A DNA stretch of 64,000 nucleotides from Roseiarcus sp963807735 (GTDB taxonomy: Bacteria > Pseudomonadota > Alphaproteobacteria > Rhizobiales > Beijerinckiaceae): positions 44,826 to 108,825 of the forward strand of contig CAWEDI010000034.1 of NCBI GenBank assembly GCA_963807735.1, in the 5' to 3' direction. Shown here in pieces: positions 52,058 to 60,093 of the stretch. The position numbers were made by a program, and so were the translations under genes. The notes under the pieces were generated by a model that ran no database searches, had not been told where the DNA came from, and saw nothing but the letters and a program-made list of their open reading frames with translations. The stretch's first letter is position 1, and each line of letters begins with the position of its first letter.

Positions 52058-53368
52058 TTGTCTCTTGGCCGCAAGGCCGCCATCGGAAACGGTCTTCGCT
52101 TGAACAGAATTCCGAGCCGGCCGATCGAGCTTTTCCTGCATTCGCATTATCTCGTTAAGACGCTCGGCCCGCAGGACCGCTTGCGATGCTACAATCGACA
52201 TTTTGAGTTTTTGGCCGGCGCGATCAAACCCTTTTCGCTCTCCGACCTGTTTGTTTCCGGGCTGCCGGTGTTTGAGCGGATCGTCGACGGCAAAACCTAC
52301 CAGATCGCGATCGGCATGCCGCAGATGCACCGCAACCAAGGCGAGTTGGCGATTTCGCTGCTCGCCGACGGCGCGGAGCTTTACGCCATCGGGTTCACGC
52401 TGGTTCCTGGCGCGATCTTTGAACTGACGTCCGACGTCGTCCTCCTGATCTCCCGGATGCAGGGCGCGACCGGATCGTTCGACGAAGTTCATCAAGCCGC
52501 CAAGGCGTTTCGCGACGTCACGCCGCAAGCGTTGCTGTTCGCCGCGCTGCAAGGCTGCGCGCGGGCGCTTCGCATCGAGCGGATTCTCGGCGCGAGCGCG
52601 CGCCTCCAACTGTCCTATTCAACTACGGAAGCCGCCCATTTCCAGCGCTGCTACGACGCGTTTTACGAGTCGGTCGACGCGCTGTTGGAGAATGGACTCT
52701 ACGCGTTTGATTGCGCGAAGACCGGAAGCATTTTTGACAACATGCCGCTGAAGCACCGCTCGCGGACCAAAGCCAAGCGCAAGCTGAAAGCCGAAATCGC
52801 GGACACGGTTGCGGACGCGCTCGCCGCCCATCTCTCCGCCGAGTTCCTGGCGCCGCGAGTTTCCTCGCCGGCGCCGTCGAAAAGCGCCCGCCCCTTTTTC
52901 GCCGAGGTCGGGCAGCGCGCTGGCCATATCCTGAAACTGTTGCGGCTTTCGCCGCCTTCTCCTCCCAAGGCGAAGGCGGTTCGCGCAGGCGGCGAGGCTG
53001 CGCCCATCCTGGACATCTCCGCCGTCTACCTCCCAACCATCGTCGGGGAGAAACAAGGCGCGCGCATCGTCACGACCGGCAAGGCGGGATGCCTGGTCTG
53101 CGGCCCCTACCCTTACGCCTATTTGGTCGCCGGCGCTTATGACGTTGCGTTCGCGGTCGAGGGGCACGGCGAAGCGGCGGAATTCACCATCGACGTTTCC
53201 ACCGATCGCGGCAAAACCACGCTCGCCCGCAAACACGTCGCCCGGCCCTCCGACGCGGCTTTGACGCTGGAGCTGACGGACAATTGCGACGAGATCGAAT
53301 TCCGGTTGTTTGTGACGGAATCGACGCGGCTCGCGTTCAAGGGCGTCAGCGTCGTCCGCCGCGACTGA
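52058..53368 (+). CDS. DUF535 (VirK/YbjX-like) protein with an extra C-terminal domain
   Basis: The 436-residue product has a VirK/YbjX-type DUF535 domain over about residues 20-270: IELFLHSHYLVKTLG, IAIGMPQMHRNQGELAIS, ISRMQGATGSFDEVHQA, and LLFAALQGCARALRIERILG. After a basic and Pro-rich linker comes a separate beta-rich domain (residues 325-436: YLPTIVGEKQGARIVTTG, FTIDVSTDRGKTTLARKHV). VirK-type proteins influence envelope and peptide resistance in enterobacteria. The added domain resembles carbohydrate-binding sandwiches only loosely. The start is a TTG, with possible starts downstream. Confidence 0.7.
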   Translation: MSLGRKAAIGNGLRLNRIPSRPIELFLHSHYLVKTLGPQDRLRCYNRHFEFLAGAIKPFSLSDLFVSGLPVFERIVDGKTYQIAIGMPQMHRNQGELAISLLADGAELYAIGFTLVPGAIFELTSDVVLLISRMQGATGSFDEVHQAAKAFRDVTPQALLFAALQGCARALRIERILGASARLQLSYSTTEAAHFQRCYDAFYESVDALLENGLYAFDCAKTGSIFDNMPLKHRSRTKAKRKLKAEIADTVADALAAHLSAEFLAPRVSSPAPSKSARPFFAEVGQRAGHILKLLRLSPPSPPKAKAVRAGGEAAPILDISAVYLPTIVGEKQGARIVTTGKAGCLVCGPYPYAYLVAGAYDVAFAVEGHGEAAEFTIDVSTDRGKTTLARKHVARPSDAALTLELTDNCDEIEFRLFVTESTRLAFKGVSVVRRD

Positions 53369-53370
53369 CG

Positions 53371-53859
53371 TCAGCGCTTCGGCTCCCGGTCGAGCCCCAA
53401 CAACCAGTCGAGCGCGATCTTGCCGCCGCCGAAGGTGGCGAGCGCGAGCGCCATCGTCGCCCACGGCAAATGAAAATTCCGCCAACCGTCGGGATAGGTG
53501 AGTTGGATGATCGCCGTCATGACGAGCAGCCCCGCCGCGGCGTAACGCGTCCCGAGACCGAGCACCAGCAGCAACGGCAGCGCGATTTCGCCGATCCCTG
53601 ACGCCAGCGCCATCGCCTCCGGATACGGGAAGGGATATTCGGCCCCGAACCAGTGCAGCCGGTATTCGTCGGTGAACAAAGCTTTTGCGCCAAACGACAG
53701 CGTGAACCAGCCGTCCCATTTCGTCAGGCCCGAGGCCCAGAACGGCATCGCCAGCGTCACGCGCAGCAGAAGCAGCGTCAGCGATTGCGGCCAGAGGCCG
53801 AACAGCGCTGGAGTGAAACGGGCAAGTATCGGCGCGAAGGGAACGGCGATCGAAGGCAT
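53371..53859 (-). CDS. DoxX-family membrane protein of the bufferin-type operon
   Basis: The 162-residue protein has four membrane helices and DoxX family marks: LLLRVTLAMPFWASGLTKWDGW, EYPFPYPEAMALASGIGEIALP, LVLGLGTRYAAAGLLVMTAII and the terminal GGGKIALDWLLG. DoxX-type proteins are regular third or fourth members of DUF692/DUF2063 operons, where they are thought to serve redox or membrane functions. It lies 36 bp after bufC and ends convergent with the DUF535 gene (two-base gap). Confidence 0.88.
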   Translation of the reverse strand: MPSIAVPFAPILARFTPALFGLWPQSLTLLLLRVTLAMPFWASGLTKWDGWFTLSFGAKALFTDEYRLHWFGAEYPFPYPEAMALASGIGEIALPLLLVLGLGTRYAAAGLLVMTAIIQLTYPDGWRNFHLPWATMALALATFGGGKIALDWLLGLDREPKR

Positions 53860-53895
53860 GGGGAGTCTCCAGGCGAGGCGGACCTTGCCGACAAT

Positions 53896-54636
53896 TCAGA
53901 TAATCGCGGAGATCGCGCCGGCCGCGACGAGGCCGACGATATGGGGGCCGGGATCGTCGCCGGCCTCAAGCAACGGCGCCGCCGCTGCGCCCAACGGCGC
54001 GCCGTCGCGTAACGCGGCGAACAGTTCGTAGCCGCCGGGCGGGAGAATCCGCAACGCGACGTCGGCGTCCGGCCTGGTGACTAGCGCGTCCTCCGCCGCC
54101 CAGATCGCCGGCGGGACGGGCTCGCCCTCGCCCTGGTGCGCGGCCCAGATGCTGGCGGCGGGCGTCGCCAGATGCAGAACCCGCGCCGCGGGATGGAGCC
54201 GGAAGCGCAACGCTTCCCACTGCTCCGGCGCCACCTCGCCGAGGGCCGCCAGCGGCAACGCCTCGGCCTCGGCCGCGTGATAGGACTCTACCCAGGCGTT
54301 TTCGAGCGCCGCCACGTCGGGCAGATACGGAAGCTCGCCGGCCGGGGCGAAATCGCGCACGAAGCCGGGAAACGCCGCGCCGTAGTGGATCAGCACCGCC
54401 GATCTCGGCTTCTCCGCGGCGATGAAGGCGCCTGCCATCCCGCGAAAGAACTCGTCCCCGACCAGCCGGCGCGTCACCGGAAAGCGCGCCTCCAGCGCCG
54501 TCCTCAGCCCGACCGCAATATTATTGCGGTAGACGGCGAAGCGTCGGGCGTCGGGGCGCCCCGCCAACCCTGGCGGCGGCGCGGCCGGGTCGGCGAGCGC
54601 GCGGGCGAAGCCGGAGATCGTCGCTTCAAACGACAT
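53896..54636 (-). CDS. bufC: BufC/HvfC-type DUF2063 protein
   Basis: The 246-residue protein has the DUF2063 N-terminal helical domain: FARALADPAAPPPGL, RRFAVYRNNIAVGLRTALEA, FPVTRRLVGDEFFRGMAGAF, and the conserved Y(H)G phrase in LIHYGAAFPGFV. A C-terminal region ends in GLVAAGAISAII. DUF2063 proteins are partners of DUF692 oxidases and help to recognise the precursor peptide. It overlaps bufB by 11 bases, so both are made together. Confidence 0.92.
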   Translation of the reverse strand: MSFEATISGFARALADPAAPPPGLAGRPDARRFAVYRNNIAVGLRTALEARFPVTRRLVGDEFFRGMAGAFIAAEKPRSAVLIHYGAAFPGFVRDFAPAGELPYLPDVAALENAWVESYHAAEAEALPLAALGEVAPEQWEALRFRLHPAARVLHLATPAASIWAAHQGEGEPVPPAIWAAEDALVTRPDADVALRILPPGGYELFAALRDGAPLGAAAAPLLEAGDDPGPHIVGLVAAGAISAII

Positions 54637-55495
54637 CGGCGAACTCCACCCGAGCGGCGGCGCGGGCCTCGGCGTCGGCGCGGCGCGCCTCGGCGTAGAG
54701 CGTCGGCCAATCCGGGACGTCGTTGTCCCATTCGATGAGGGTCGGCTTCGGCCCGATGCGGGCGATCACGGCGCGATAGAGCGACCACACGCGCGGCCGC
54801 ACCGGCGAATCGTGGGCGTCGATGCGCAATTCGGCGCCGGCGTCGTCGCTGGCTTCCGCGTAGCCGGCGAGATGGATCTCGCCCACCGCTTCGAGCGGGA
54901 AATCGGCGAGATAGGCGTAGGGGTCGAAGCCGTGGTTGCCCGCCTGCACCTCGACATTGTTGACGTCGAGCAACAGCCCGCAGCCGGTGCGCCGCACGAT
55001 CTCGCACAAGAATTCAGTCTCGGGGATGTCGCTCTCGGCGAAGCGGACGTAGGTCGACGGGTTTTCGAGCAGCATGCGTCCGACCGCCGCCTGCGTCTCG
55101 TCGATGTGATCGCAGACAACGGCGAGCGTCTCCTGCGTGTAGGGCAGCGGCAACAGGTCGTTGAGGAAGCCGGCGTCGTGGCTCGACCAAGCCAGATGCT
55201 CCGAGAACAGGCCGGGCTCGTAGCGCCGGCGCAGCGCCGCAAGGCGCTTGAGGTGCTCGCGGTCGAGCGGGCGTGGGCCGCCGATCGACAGGCCGACGCC
55301 GTGCAGCGAGAGCGGATAGCGCGCTCTGAGCGCCTCCAGCCGGCGATGCGGGGGTCCGCCGTCGCCCATGTAGTTCTCGGCGTGGATCTCGAAGAAGCCC
55401 ACCTCCGGCCGCTCCGCCATCACGGCGTCGAAATGCTCGGGCTTGAAGCCGACTCCCGCCCGGGGCGGCAAACTGGCGGCGATGCGAGGCGACAT
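54626..55495 (-). CDS. bufB: BufB/HvfB-type DUF692 multinuclear non-heme iron oxidase (MNIO)
   Basis: The 289-residue TIM-barrel protein is a DUF692 (MNIO) enzyme of the bufferin branch. Metal-site phrases appear in order: FFEIHAENYMGD, LSLHGVGLSIGG, SEHLAWSSHD, ENPSTYVRF, LLDVNNVEVQAGNHG, EIHLAGYAE and DAHDSPV. MNIOs use iron and oxygen to modify Cys residues of small peptides; in bufferins this produces copper-binding groups. I use the ATG at 55495, preceded by AAGGAA. No BufA (DUF2282) precursor gene lies before it, which is unusual. A candidate ECF promoter is 30 bases upstream. Confidence 0.93.
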   Translation of the reverse strand: MSPRIAASLPPRAGVGFKPEHFDAVMAERPEVGFFEIHAENYMGDGGPPHRRLEALRARYPLSLHGVGLSIGGPRPLDREHLKRLAALRRRYEPGLFSEHLAWSSHDAGFLNDLLPLPYTQETLAVVCDHIDETQAAVGRMLLENPSTYVRFAESDIPETEFLCEIVRRTGCGLLLDVNNVEVQAGNHGFDPYAYLADFPLEAVGEIHLAGYAEASDDAGAELRIDAHDSPVRPRVWSLYRAVIARIGPKPTLIEWDNDVPDWPTLYAEARRADAEARAAARVEFADVV

Positions 55496-55524
55496 CTCGC
55501 GTTCCTTCTTGAGATTCGCTGACC

Positions 55525-55553
55525 TATTCGACATGACGCGGCGGCGTGTTACA
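55525..55553 (-). promoter_or_regulatory. Candidate ECF (SigF-type) promoter of bufBCD
   Basis: On the minus strand TGTAACA (55553-55547), 16 bases, and CGAATA (55530-55525) match the general form of SigF-type ECF promoters in Caulobacter (GTAAC and CGAA boxes). Transcription would start about 20 bases before the bufB ATG, leaving room for its AAGGAA ribosome site. Confidence 0.75.
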
Positions 55554-55596
55554 CGGGCTTCGCCAACGTTCGACAACGGTCAAATTTCACGGGACT

Positions 55597-55624
55597 TGTA
55601 ACAACCCTTTCCTTTCGGCGAACG
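55597..55624 (+). promoter_or_regulatory. Candidate ECF (SigF-type) promoter of the sigma gene
   Basis: TGTAACA (55597-55603), 15 bases, and CGAACG (55619-55624) repeat the motif seen on the opposite strand at 55525-55553. The -10 box ends four bases before the annotated sigma-factor ATG, so the transcript would be leaderless or the true start lies downstream (ATG at 55677). Confidence 0.65.
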
Positions 55625-55628
55625 ATGT

Positions 55629-56195
55629 ATGGCTCCTGATCCCAGCGATGCGCGTGAGGAGGCCTGGGCGGCGCGCATGCGCGCGGCGTCGGCAGGCGAC
55701 GCAGCGGAATATCGCCGCCTGCTCGCCGAGATCAGCCGCGCCATCCGACCGATGATCCGGAGCGCCTTTGCGCGCGCCCGGCTCGGCGATGGCGATATCG
55801 AGGATGTCGTGCAGGAAACCTTGTTGGCGATCCACCTGAAGCGGCAAACCTGGGACGCCAGCCAGCGGCTCACCCCGTGGGTCAACGCGATCGCGCGCCA
55901 CAAGCTGATCGACGCGATGCGCCGCCGCGGCGCGCGCCGGGTCGAGCCGATCGAGGATTTCGAGGCGATCATCGCCGCGCCCGAACCGCAGGACCCGCAC
56001 GCCCGCTCGGACGCTGAGAAGCTGATGGAGACGCTGACGCCGCGCGCGCGCGAAATCGTGCGCTCGATCTCGCTCGAAGAGCAGTCGATCGCGGCGACCG
56101 CGACGCGGCTTGGCATGAGCGAGGTCGCCGTGCGGGTGGCGCTGCATCGCGCGCTAAAGGCGCTGGCGACGGCGTGGAAGGCCACGCAATCATGA
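55629..56195 (+). CDS. sigF: ECF RNA polymerase sigma factor, SigF-like
   Basis: The 188-residue ECF sigma factor has region 2 (FARARLGDGDIEDVVQETLL, QRLTPWVNAIARHKLIDAMR) and region 4 (MSEVAVRVALHRALKALA helix-turn-helix, preceded by LTPRAREIVRSISLEEQSI). It directs polymerase to stress promoters. Its stop overlaps the anti-sigma start (ATGA), the usual sigF-nrsF arrangement. In Caulobacter this pair responds to chromate, cadmium and copper and controls DUF692 operons. The start at 55629 coincides with its own candidate promoter, so an internal ATG at 55677 should be considered. Confidence 0.92.
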   Translation: MAPDPSDAREEAWAARMRAASAGDAAEYRRLLAEISRAIRPMIRSAFARARLGDGDIEDVVQETLLAIHLKRQTWDASQRLTPWVNAIARHKLIDAMRRRGARRVEPIEDFEAIIAAPEPQDPHARSDAEKLMETLTPRAREIVRSISLEEQSIAATATRLGMSEVAVRVALHRALKALATAWKATQS

Positions 56196-56827
56196 AAACC
56201 GAGGATTTCATCGCGACGCTCAGCGCCGACGCCGCGCCGGCCCCGGCGCTGCAACGGCGCGTCGTCACGGCGCTGGCGATCGGCGCCTTGCTGAGCCTCG
56301 TCCTGTTTATGGCCGTGATCGGGCCGCGGCCCGACGTCCGGACCGCGATGCACACGATGCGGTTCGACCTCAAGTTTCTCGACACGCTGACCTTGCTCGC
56401 GCCGGCGCTGCTGCTGTGCCTCAGATTGACGCGGCCAGAGGCGACGGCGGGGGCGCTGCTGGCCTGGCTGCTGGCGCCGATCGCGCTGCTCGCCGTGGCG
56501 GTTGGGGTGGAGTTGGCCACCGTGCCGAGCGCGCAATGGATGGCCAAGCTGATCGGCACGAACTGGTGGCATTGCCTGTCGCTGGTGCCGACCCTCTCTT
56601 TGCCGCCGCTCGCCGCGCTGATCCTGGCGCTGCGCGAGGGCGCGCCGCGCCATCCCGCGCTGACCGGGGCGCTGGCGGGGGCGGCGGCCGCGGGGGTCGC
56701 CGCGACAATCTACGCCACCAACTGCACCGACGATTCGCCGCTGTTCGTCGCGACCTGGTACCCGCTGGCGACGGCGATCGTGGTGGCGCTCGGGGCGCTC
56801 GCGGGGCGGAGGTGGCTGACGTGGTGA
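56192..56827 (+). CDS. nrsF: NrsF-type (DUF1109) membrane anti-sigma factor
   Basis: The 211-residue protein begins with the cytoplasmic MKTEDFIATLSADAAP segment, which binds the sigma factor in this family, and then has six membrane helices. A pair of cysteines is visible near TNWWHCLSLVP and IYATNCTDDSP; in Caulobacter NrsF, conserved Cys residues of this kind sense metal. It holds the sigma factor at the inner membrane until metal stress releases it. The ATG overlaps the sigma stop. Confidence 0.92.
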   Translation: MKTEDFIATLSADAAPAPALQRRVVTALAIGALLSLVLFMAVIGPRPDVRTAMHTMRFDLKFLDTLTLLAPALLLCLRLTRPEATAGALLAWLLAPIALLAVAVGVELATVPSAQWMAKLIGTNWWHCLSLVPTLSLPPLAALILALREGAPRHPALTGALAGAAAAGVAATIYATNCTDDSPLFVATWYPLATAIVVALGALAGRRWLTW

Positions 56828-56866
56828 GGGTGGGGACGCGAAGGTTTCCTCGCAGGCCTTGTTTCT

Positions 56867-56884
56867 ATACCGACTAGTCGGTAT
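56867..56884. promoter_or_regulatory. TetR-type operator palindrome
   Basis: ATACCGACTAGTCGGTAT is a perfect 18-bp palindrome located 53 bp before the hydrolase ATG and 40 bp after the nrsF stop. Its size, symmetry and central CGACTAGTCG are typical of TetR/AcrR-family operators. No TetR gene is found in the window. Confidence 0.75.
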
Positions 56885-56936
56885 GCTCCTCGCCGAATAG
56901 GCTTGCGAGCGCGAAGCGGCCGGGGGACCCACGAGA

Positions 56937-57614
56937 ATGACGACCGCGTTCATCCTTATCCCGGGCGCCGGGGGAATGGCTTGGTATTGGAGCCGGGTCG
57001 CGCCGCTCCTCCAGAGAGCAGGCCACGAAGCGATCGCCGTCGACCTGCCCGGCGACGACGAGCGAATGGGCTTGCGCGACTACGCCGAATTCGTAGTTCG
57101 CGCGATGGGAGAGCGGACGAACGTCGTTCTTGTCGCCCAATCCCTTGGCGGGTTCACCGCCCCGCTCGTCTGCGCCCAGGCATCCGTTCGCAAACTCATC
57201 CTCGTCAACGCGATGATTCCCGTCCCCGACGAGACCGCTGGGGCGTGGTGGAGGAACACCGGTGCGGTCGAAGCGCGCCAAGCCGCCGCTGAGGCCAACG
57301 GGTACAGCGCTGATTTCGATTTGGCGACCTACTTCCTGCATGATGTGCCGGAGGCGGTGTTGCGCGACGGCCCTTCCGATCAGCGCTCCCAAGCCGAAGC
57401 GATATTCCTGCAGCCCTGCCGGTTTGAGCGCTGGCCTTTGATTCCGATCCACGTCATCGCATCCGCCGACGATCGCTTCTTCCCGCTTGACTTTCAACGG
57501 CGGGTCGCCCGGGATCGTCTGAAGTTGGAGGTTGACGTGGTCCCCGGGGGACATCTGGTCGCGCTCTCCAATCCGGATGGACTCGCCGACCGGCTCCTTC
57601 GCTTGGCGCTGTAG
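56937..57614 (+). CDS. Alpha/beta hydrolase
   Basis: The 225-residue cytosolic hydrolase has FILIPGAGGMAWYWSRVAPL (oxyanion region), VVLVAQSLGGFTAPL with the nucleophile Ser near residue 70, IHVIASADDRFFP for the acid, and VVPGGHLVALSNPDGLAD with the catalytic His near residue 200. It is closest in pattern to small esterases related to plant hydroxynitrile lyase/MES proteins. The palindrome upstream suggests control by a TetR repressor encoded elsewhere. Confidence 0.88.
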   Translation: MTTAFILIPGAGGMAWYWSRVAPLLQRAGHEAIAVDLPGDDERMGLRDYAEFVVRAMGERTNVVLVAQSLGGFTAPLVCAQASVRKLILVNAMIPVPDETAGAWWRNTGAVEARQAAAEANGYSADFDLATYFLHDVPEAVLRDGPSDQRSQAEAIFLQPCRFERWPLIPIHVIASADDRFFPLDFQRRVARDRLKLEVDVVPGGHLVALSNPDGLADRLLRLAL

Positions 57615-57655
57615 CTTTTTCGATCGCGCTTGGCGTGAATCTTAGCGCTCTGGGC

Positions 57656-57976
57656 TCAAGCCGGGCCGGCGGGCACGTCTTCGAGCACTTCGTAGTGTCG
57701 AACGAAAGTGTCGAAATCCTCAAGCGCCGCGACAGCTTCCGGCTCAACGATGGCTTGCTCGACGTTATCGCCGGCAAACGAACGAATGGCGTGCCTGGAT
57801 CGCCAGCGCGTCAGCACCAGAAATTCCATTCGATCATGAGACCGGCGCTGGCTAAGGTGCGCGCCGAGGAAGCCGTCGAGTTGACGCAACGCGGGCATGA
57901 CATTTTTCCGAAAATGCGCCGGATAAGCCTCAGCGTTGGCCGGCGACGCCCGCCCTCTCCACTCCCGAATGATCAT
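57656..57976 (-). CDS. Antibiotic biosynthesis monooxygenase (ABM) domain protein
   Basis: The 106-residue product is a ferredoxin-like ABM domain: MIIREWRGRASPANAEAYPA, LDGFLGAHLSQRRSHDRMEF, LVLTRWRSRHAIRSFAG and a C-terminal FDTFVRHYEVL. Members include small cofactor-free monooxygenases and stress proteins. It is the last gene of a minus-strand unit after the TauE-like exporter (10-bp gap). No specific substrate is suggested. Confidence 0.85.
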   Translation of the reverse strand: MIIREWRGRASPANAEAYPAHFRKNVMPALRQLDGFLGAHLSQRRSHDRMEFLVLTRWRSRHAIRSFAGDNVEQAIVEPEAVAALEDFDTFVRHYEVLEDVPAGPA

Positions 57977-57986
57977 CTCGTCCTCC

Positions 57987-58730
57987 CTACGCCTTCCAGA
58001 ACAACCCCACCGTCAGCGCGACGCCGATAATCACCACGAACACCCGCAACACCTTCTCGTCGACCCGCGTCAGCATCTTCGCGCCGGCATAGCCGCCGAT
58101 CGACGAGGCGATCGCGGTGACGAGCACCTGCGACCAATGCACGTCGTGCGAGAACACGAAGATCGCCACCGCCGAGGCGTTCATCACGCCGGCGAGCACG
58201 TTCTTGGTCGCCCCCGCCGCGCGGACCGCCAACCCGGCAAGAGTCAGCGACGCCATCATCAGGAAGCCGATGCCGCCGCCGAAATAGCCGCCGTAGATTG
58301 CGATCAGGAACTGGATGACCATTTCCGTGCGCGGCGGGATCGCGGCGGTTCCCGGCGGCGGCGGTTTGCGGAAGAAGCTGCCCCAGGCGAACACCACGGT
58401 CGCGAACAGCACCAGCCACGGCACCAGCTTGGCGAAGAAGTCCGACGGCGTCGCCAGCAGGATCAGCCCGCCGAGCGCGCCGCCGACCAGCGAAATGACG
58501 AACAGCGCGCGGAAGCTGACGCCGCGCGGGCTTTCGGCCTGCGTCCGGCCGGTGAGGCCCATGACGATCTGCGCGGGAAACAGCGCCACGGTCGAGGTGA
58601 TGTTGGCGGCGCGGGCGTCCATGCCGGTCAGCATCAGCGACGGCAGGGTGATGAACGAGCCGCCGCCGGCGAGCGCGTTCTGCGCGCCGGCCCACAGCGA
58701 GGCGACGATGAGCAATATCCAGGTGGTCAT
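57987..58730 (-). CDS. TauE/SafE-family sulfite/organic anion exporter
   Basis: The 247-residue protein has seven to eight membrane helices and the TauE/SafE repeats: AGAQNALAGGGSFITLPSLM near residue 15 and IAIYGGYFGGGIGFLMMASL near residue 145, each with the GGG core. These transporters export sulfite, sulfoacetate or similar anions. It lies 31 bp after the deaminase gene and 10 bp before the ABM gene on the same strand, so the three may be co-transcribed. Confidence 0.92.
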   Translation of the reverse strand: MTTWILLIVASLWAGAQNALAGGGSFITLPSLMLTGMDARAANITSTVALFPAQIVMGLTGRTQAESPRGVSFRALFVISLVGGALGGLILLATPSDFFAKLVPWLVLFATVVFAWGSFFRKPPPPGTAAIPPRTEMVIQFLIAIYGGYFGGGIGFLMMASLTLAGLAVRAAGATKNVLAGVMNASAVAIFVFSHDVHWSQVLVTAIASSIGGYAGAKMLTRVDEKVLRVFVVIIGVALTVGLFWKA

Positions 58731-58761
58731 ACGCGCCCCTTGCGGGCAATCCGCGCCTCGA

Positions 58762-60093
58762 TCAAGCGAATTGTCGCGCGGCTTGGCGGTGGTCGGCCAT
58801 CAGTTTATCGAGATCGAGGCCGACGGGCGCCCCGTCGATCACCCGCCACGCGCCGGCGACCATCACCCGGTCAGCGCGATGCGCGCCGCACAACACCAGC
58901 GCGGCGAGGGGGTCTTGCGCGCCGGAGAAACGCGGTTCGTCGAGCGTGAACAGCGCGAGATCCGCCTGGCGGCCGACTTCGATGCGGCCGATGTCGTCGC
59001 GCCCGAGGCAGCGCGCCGAGCCTTCCGTGCCCCAACGCAGCACGTCGGAATGCGAGATCGCCGAGGCGCCGTAGCGCAGCCGACCGATCATCAGCGCGTG
59101 GCGGACCGCCTCCATCATGTTGGAGCTGTCGTTCGAGGCGGAACCGTCGACGCCGAGGCCGACGGGGGAGCCTGCGCGCTCCAGTTCGCAGGTGCGGCAG
59201 ATGCCCGAGGCGAGCACCATGTTGGAGGCCGCGCAATGGCCGACGCCGACGCCCGCGCGGCCGAGCCGGACAATCTCTTCGTCGCTGAAATGGATGCCAT
59301 GCGCCAGCCACGCGCGCTTCGACATCCAGCCGGTCTCTTCGAGCAGATCGACGGGGCGGACGCCGTACATTTCGAGGCAAAAACGCTCCTCGTCGATGGT
59401 CTCGCAGAGATGCGTATGCAGCTGGCAATCATAGCGCTCGGCGAGCTTGGCGGTCTCGGTCATCAATCGCTTGTCGATCGAGAACGGCGAGCACGGCGCG
59501 AGCGCGACGCGGATTTGCGCGCCCGGCGTCGGATCGTGGAACAGTTTCAGCACGCGCTCGCTGTCGGCGAGGATTTCGTCGGCGTCCTGCACGACGCTGT
59601 CGGGCGGCAGGCCGCCGTCCTTCTCGCTGAGGTTCATCGAGCCGCGGGTGATCGTAATCCGCAGGCCGATCTCGCGCGCCGCCTCCGCCTCGATGTCGAC
59701 CGCGTTCTCTAGGCCCTTGGGATAGAGGTAGTGGTGATCGGCGGCGGTGGTGCAGCCGGACAGCATCAGCTCGGCGAGCGCCAGCTTGGCGGCGAGCCGC
59801 AGTTGCTCCGGCTTCAGCCGCGCCCACACCGCATAGAGCGATTTCAGCCAGGGAAACAGCTCCTTGTTGATGGCGTCGGGATGCGCGCGGGTCAGCGTCT
59901 GGAAGAAATGATGATGCGCGTTGACGAGGCCCGGAAGCACGACGTGACGGCTCGCCTCGAACGTCGCCTCGGCCGGCGCCGACGGGGCGGCGCCTCGCGC
60001 CACGAGTTCGACGATGCGGCCGTCCTCGACGACGAGCCCGCCTTCGGCGCCTGTGGCGAAGATGGCGAGCGGGTTCTTGATCCACAGCCGCAT
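58762..60093 (-). CDS. 8-oxoguanine deaminase-like amidohydrolase
   Basis: The 443-residue amidohydrolase carries the metal site VNAHHHFFQTLTRA near residue 60, the HTHLCET His, AHGIHFSDEEIVRLG and the Asp in LGVDGSASNDSSNM. The sequence order and the TRAHPDAINKELFPWL stretch match 8-oxoguanine deaminases, which turn 8-oxoguanine into urate. Related hydroxyatrazine hydrolases share the pattern, so the substrate is probable rather than certain. I use the ATG at 60093 (MRLWIKNP). It leads the unit with the TauE and ABM genes. Confidence 0.88.
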   Translation of the reverse strand: MRLWIKNPLAIFATGAEGGLVVEDGRIVELVARGAAPSAPAEATFEASRHVVLPGLVNAHHHFFQTLTRAHPDAINKELFPWLKSLYAVWARLKPEQLRLAAKLALAELMLSGCTTAADHHYLYPKGLENAVDIEAEAAREIGLRITITRGSMNLSEKDGGLPPDSVVQDADEILADSERVLKLFHDPTPGAQIRVALAPCSPFSIDKRLMTETAKLAERYDCQLHTHLCETIDEERFCLEMYGVRPVDLLEETGWMSKRAWLAHGIHFSDEEIVRLGRAGVGVGHCAASNMVLASGICRTCELERAGSPVGLGVDGSASNDSSNMMEAVRHALMIGRLRYGASAISHSDVLRWGTEGSARCLGRDDIGRIEVGRQADLALFTLDEPRFSGAQDPLAALVLCGAHRADRVMVAGAWRVIDGAPVGLDLDKLMADHRQAARQFA

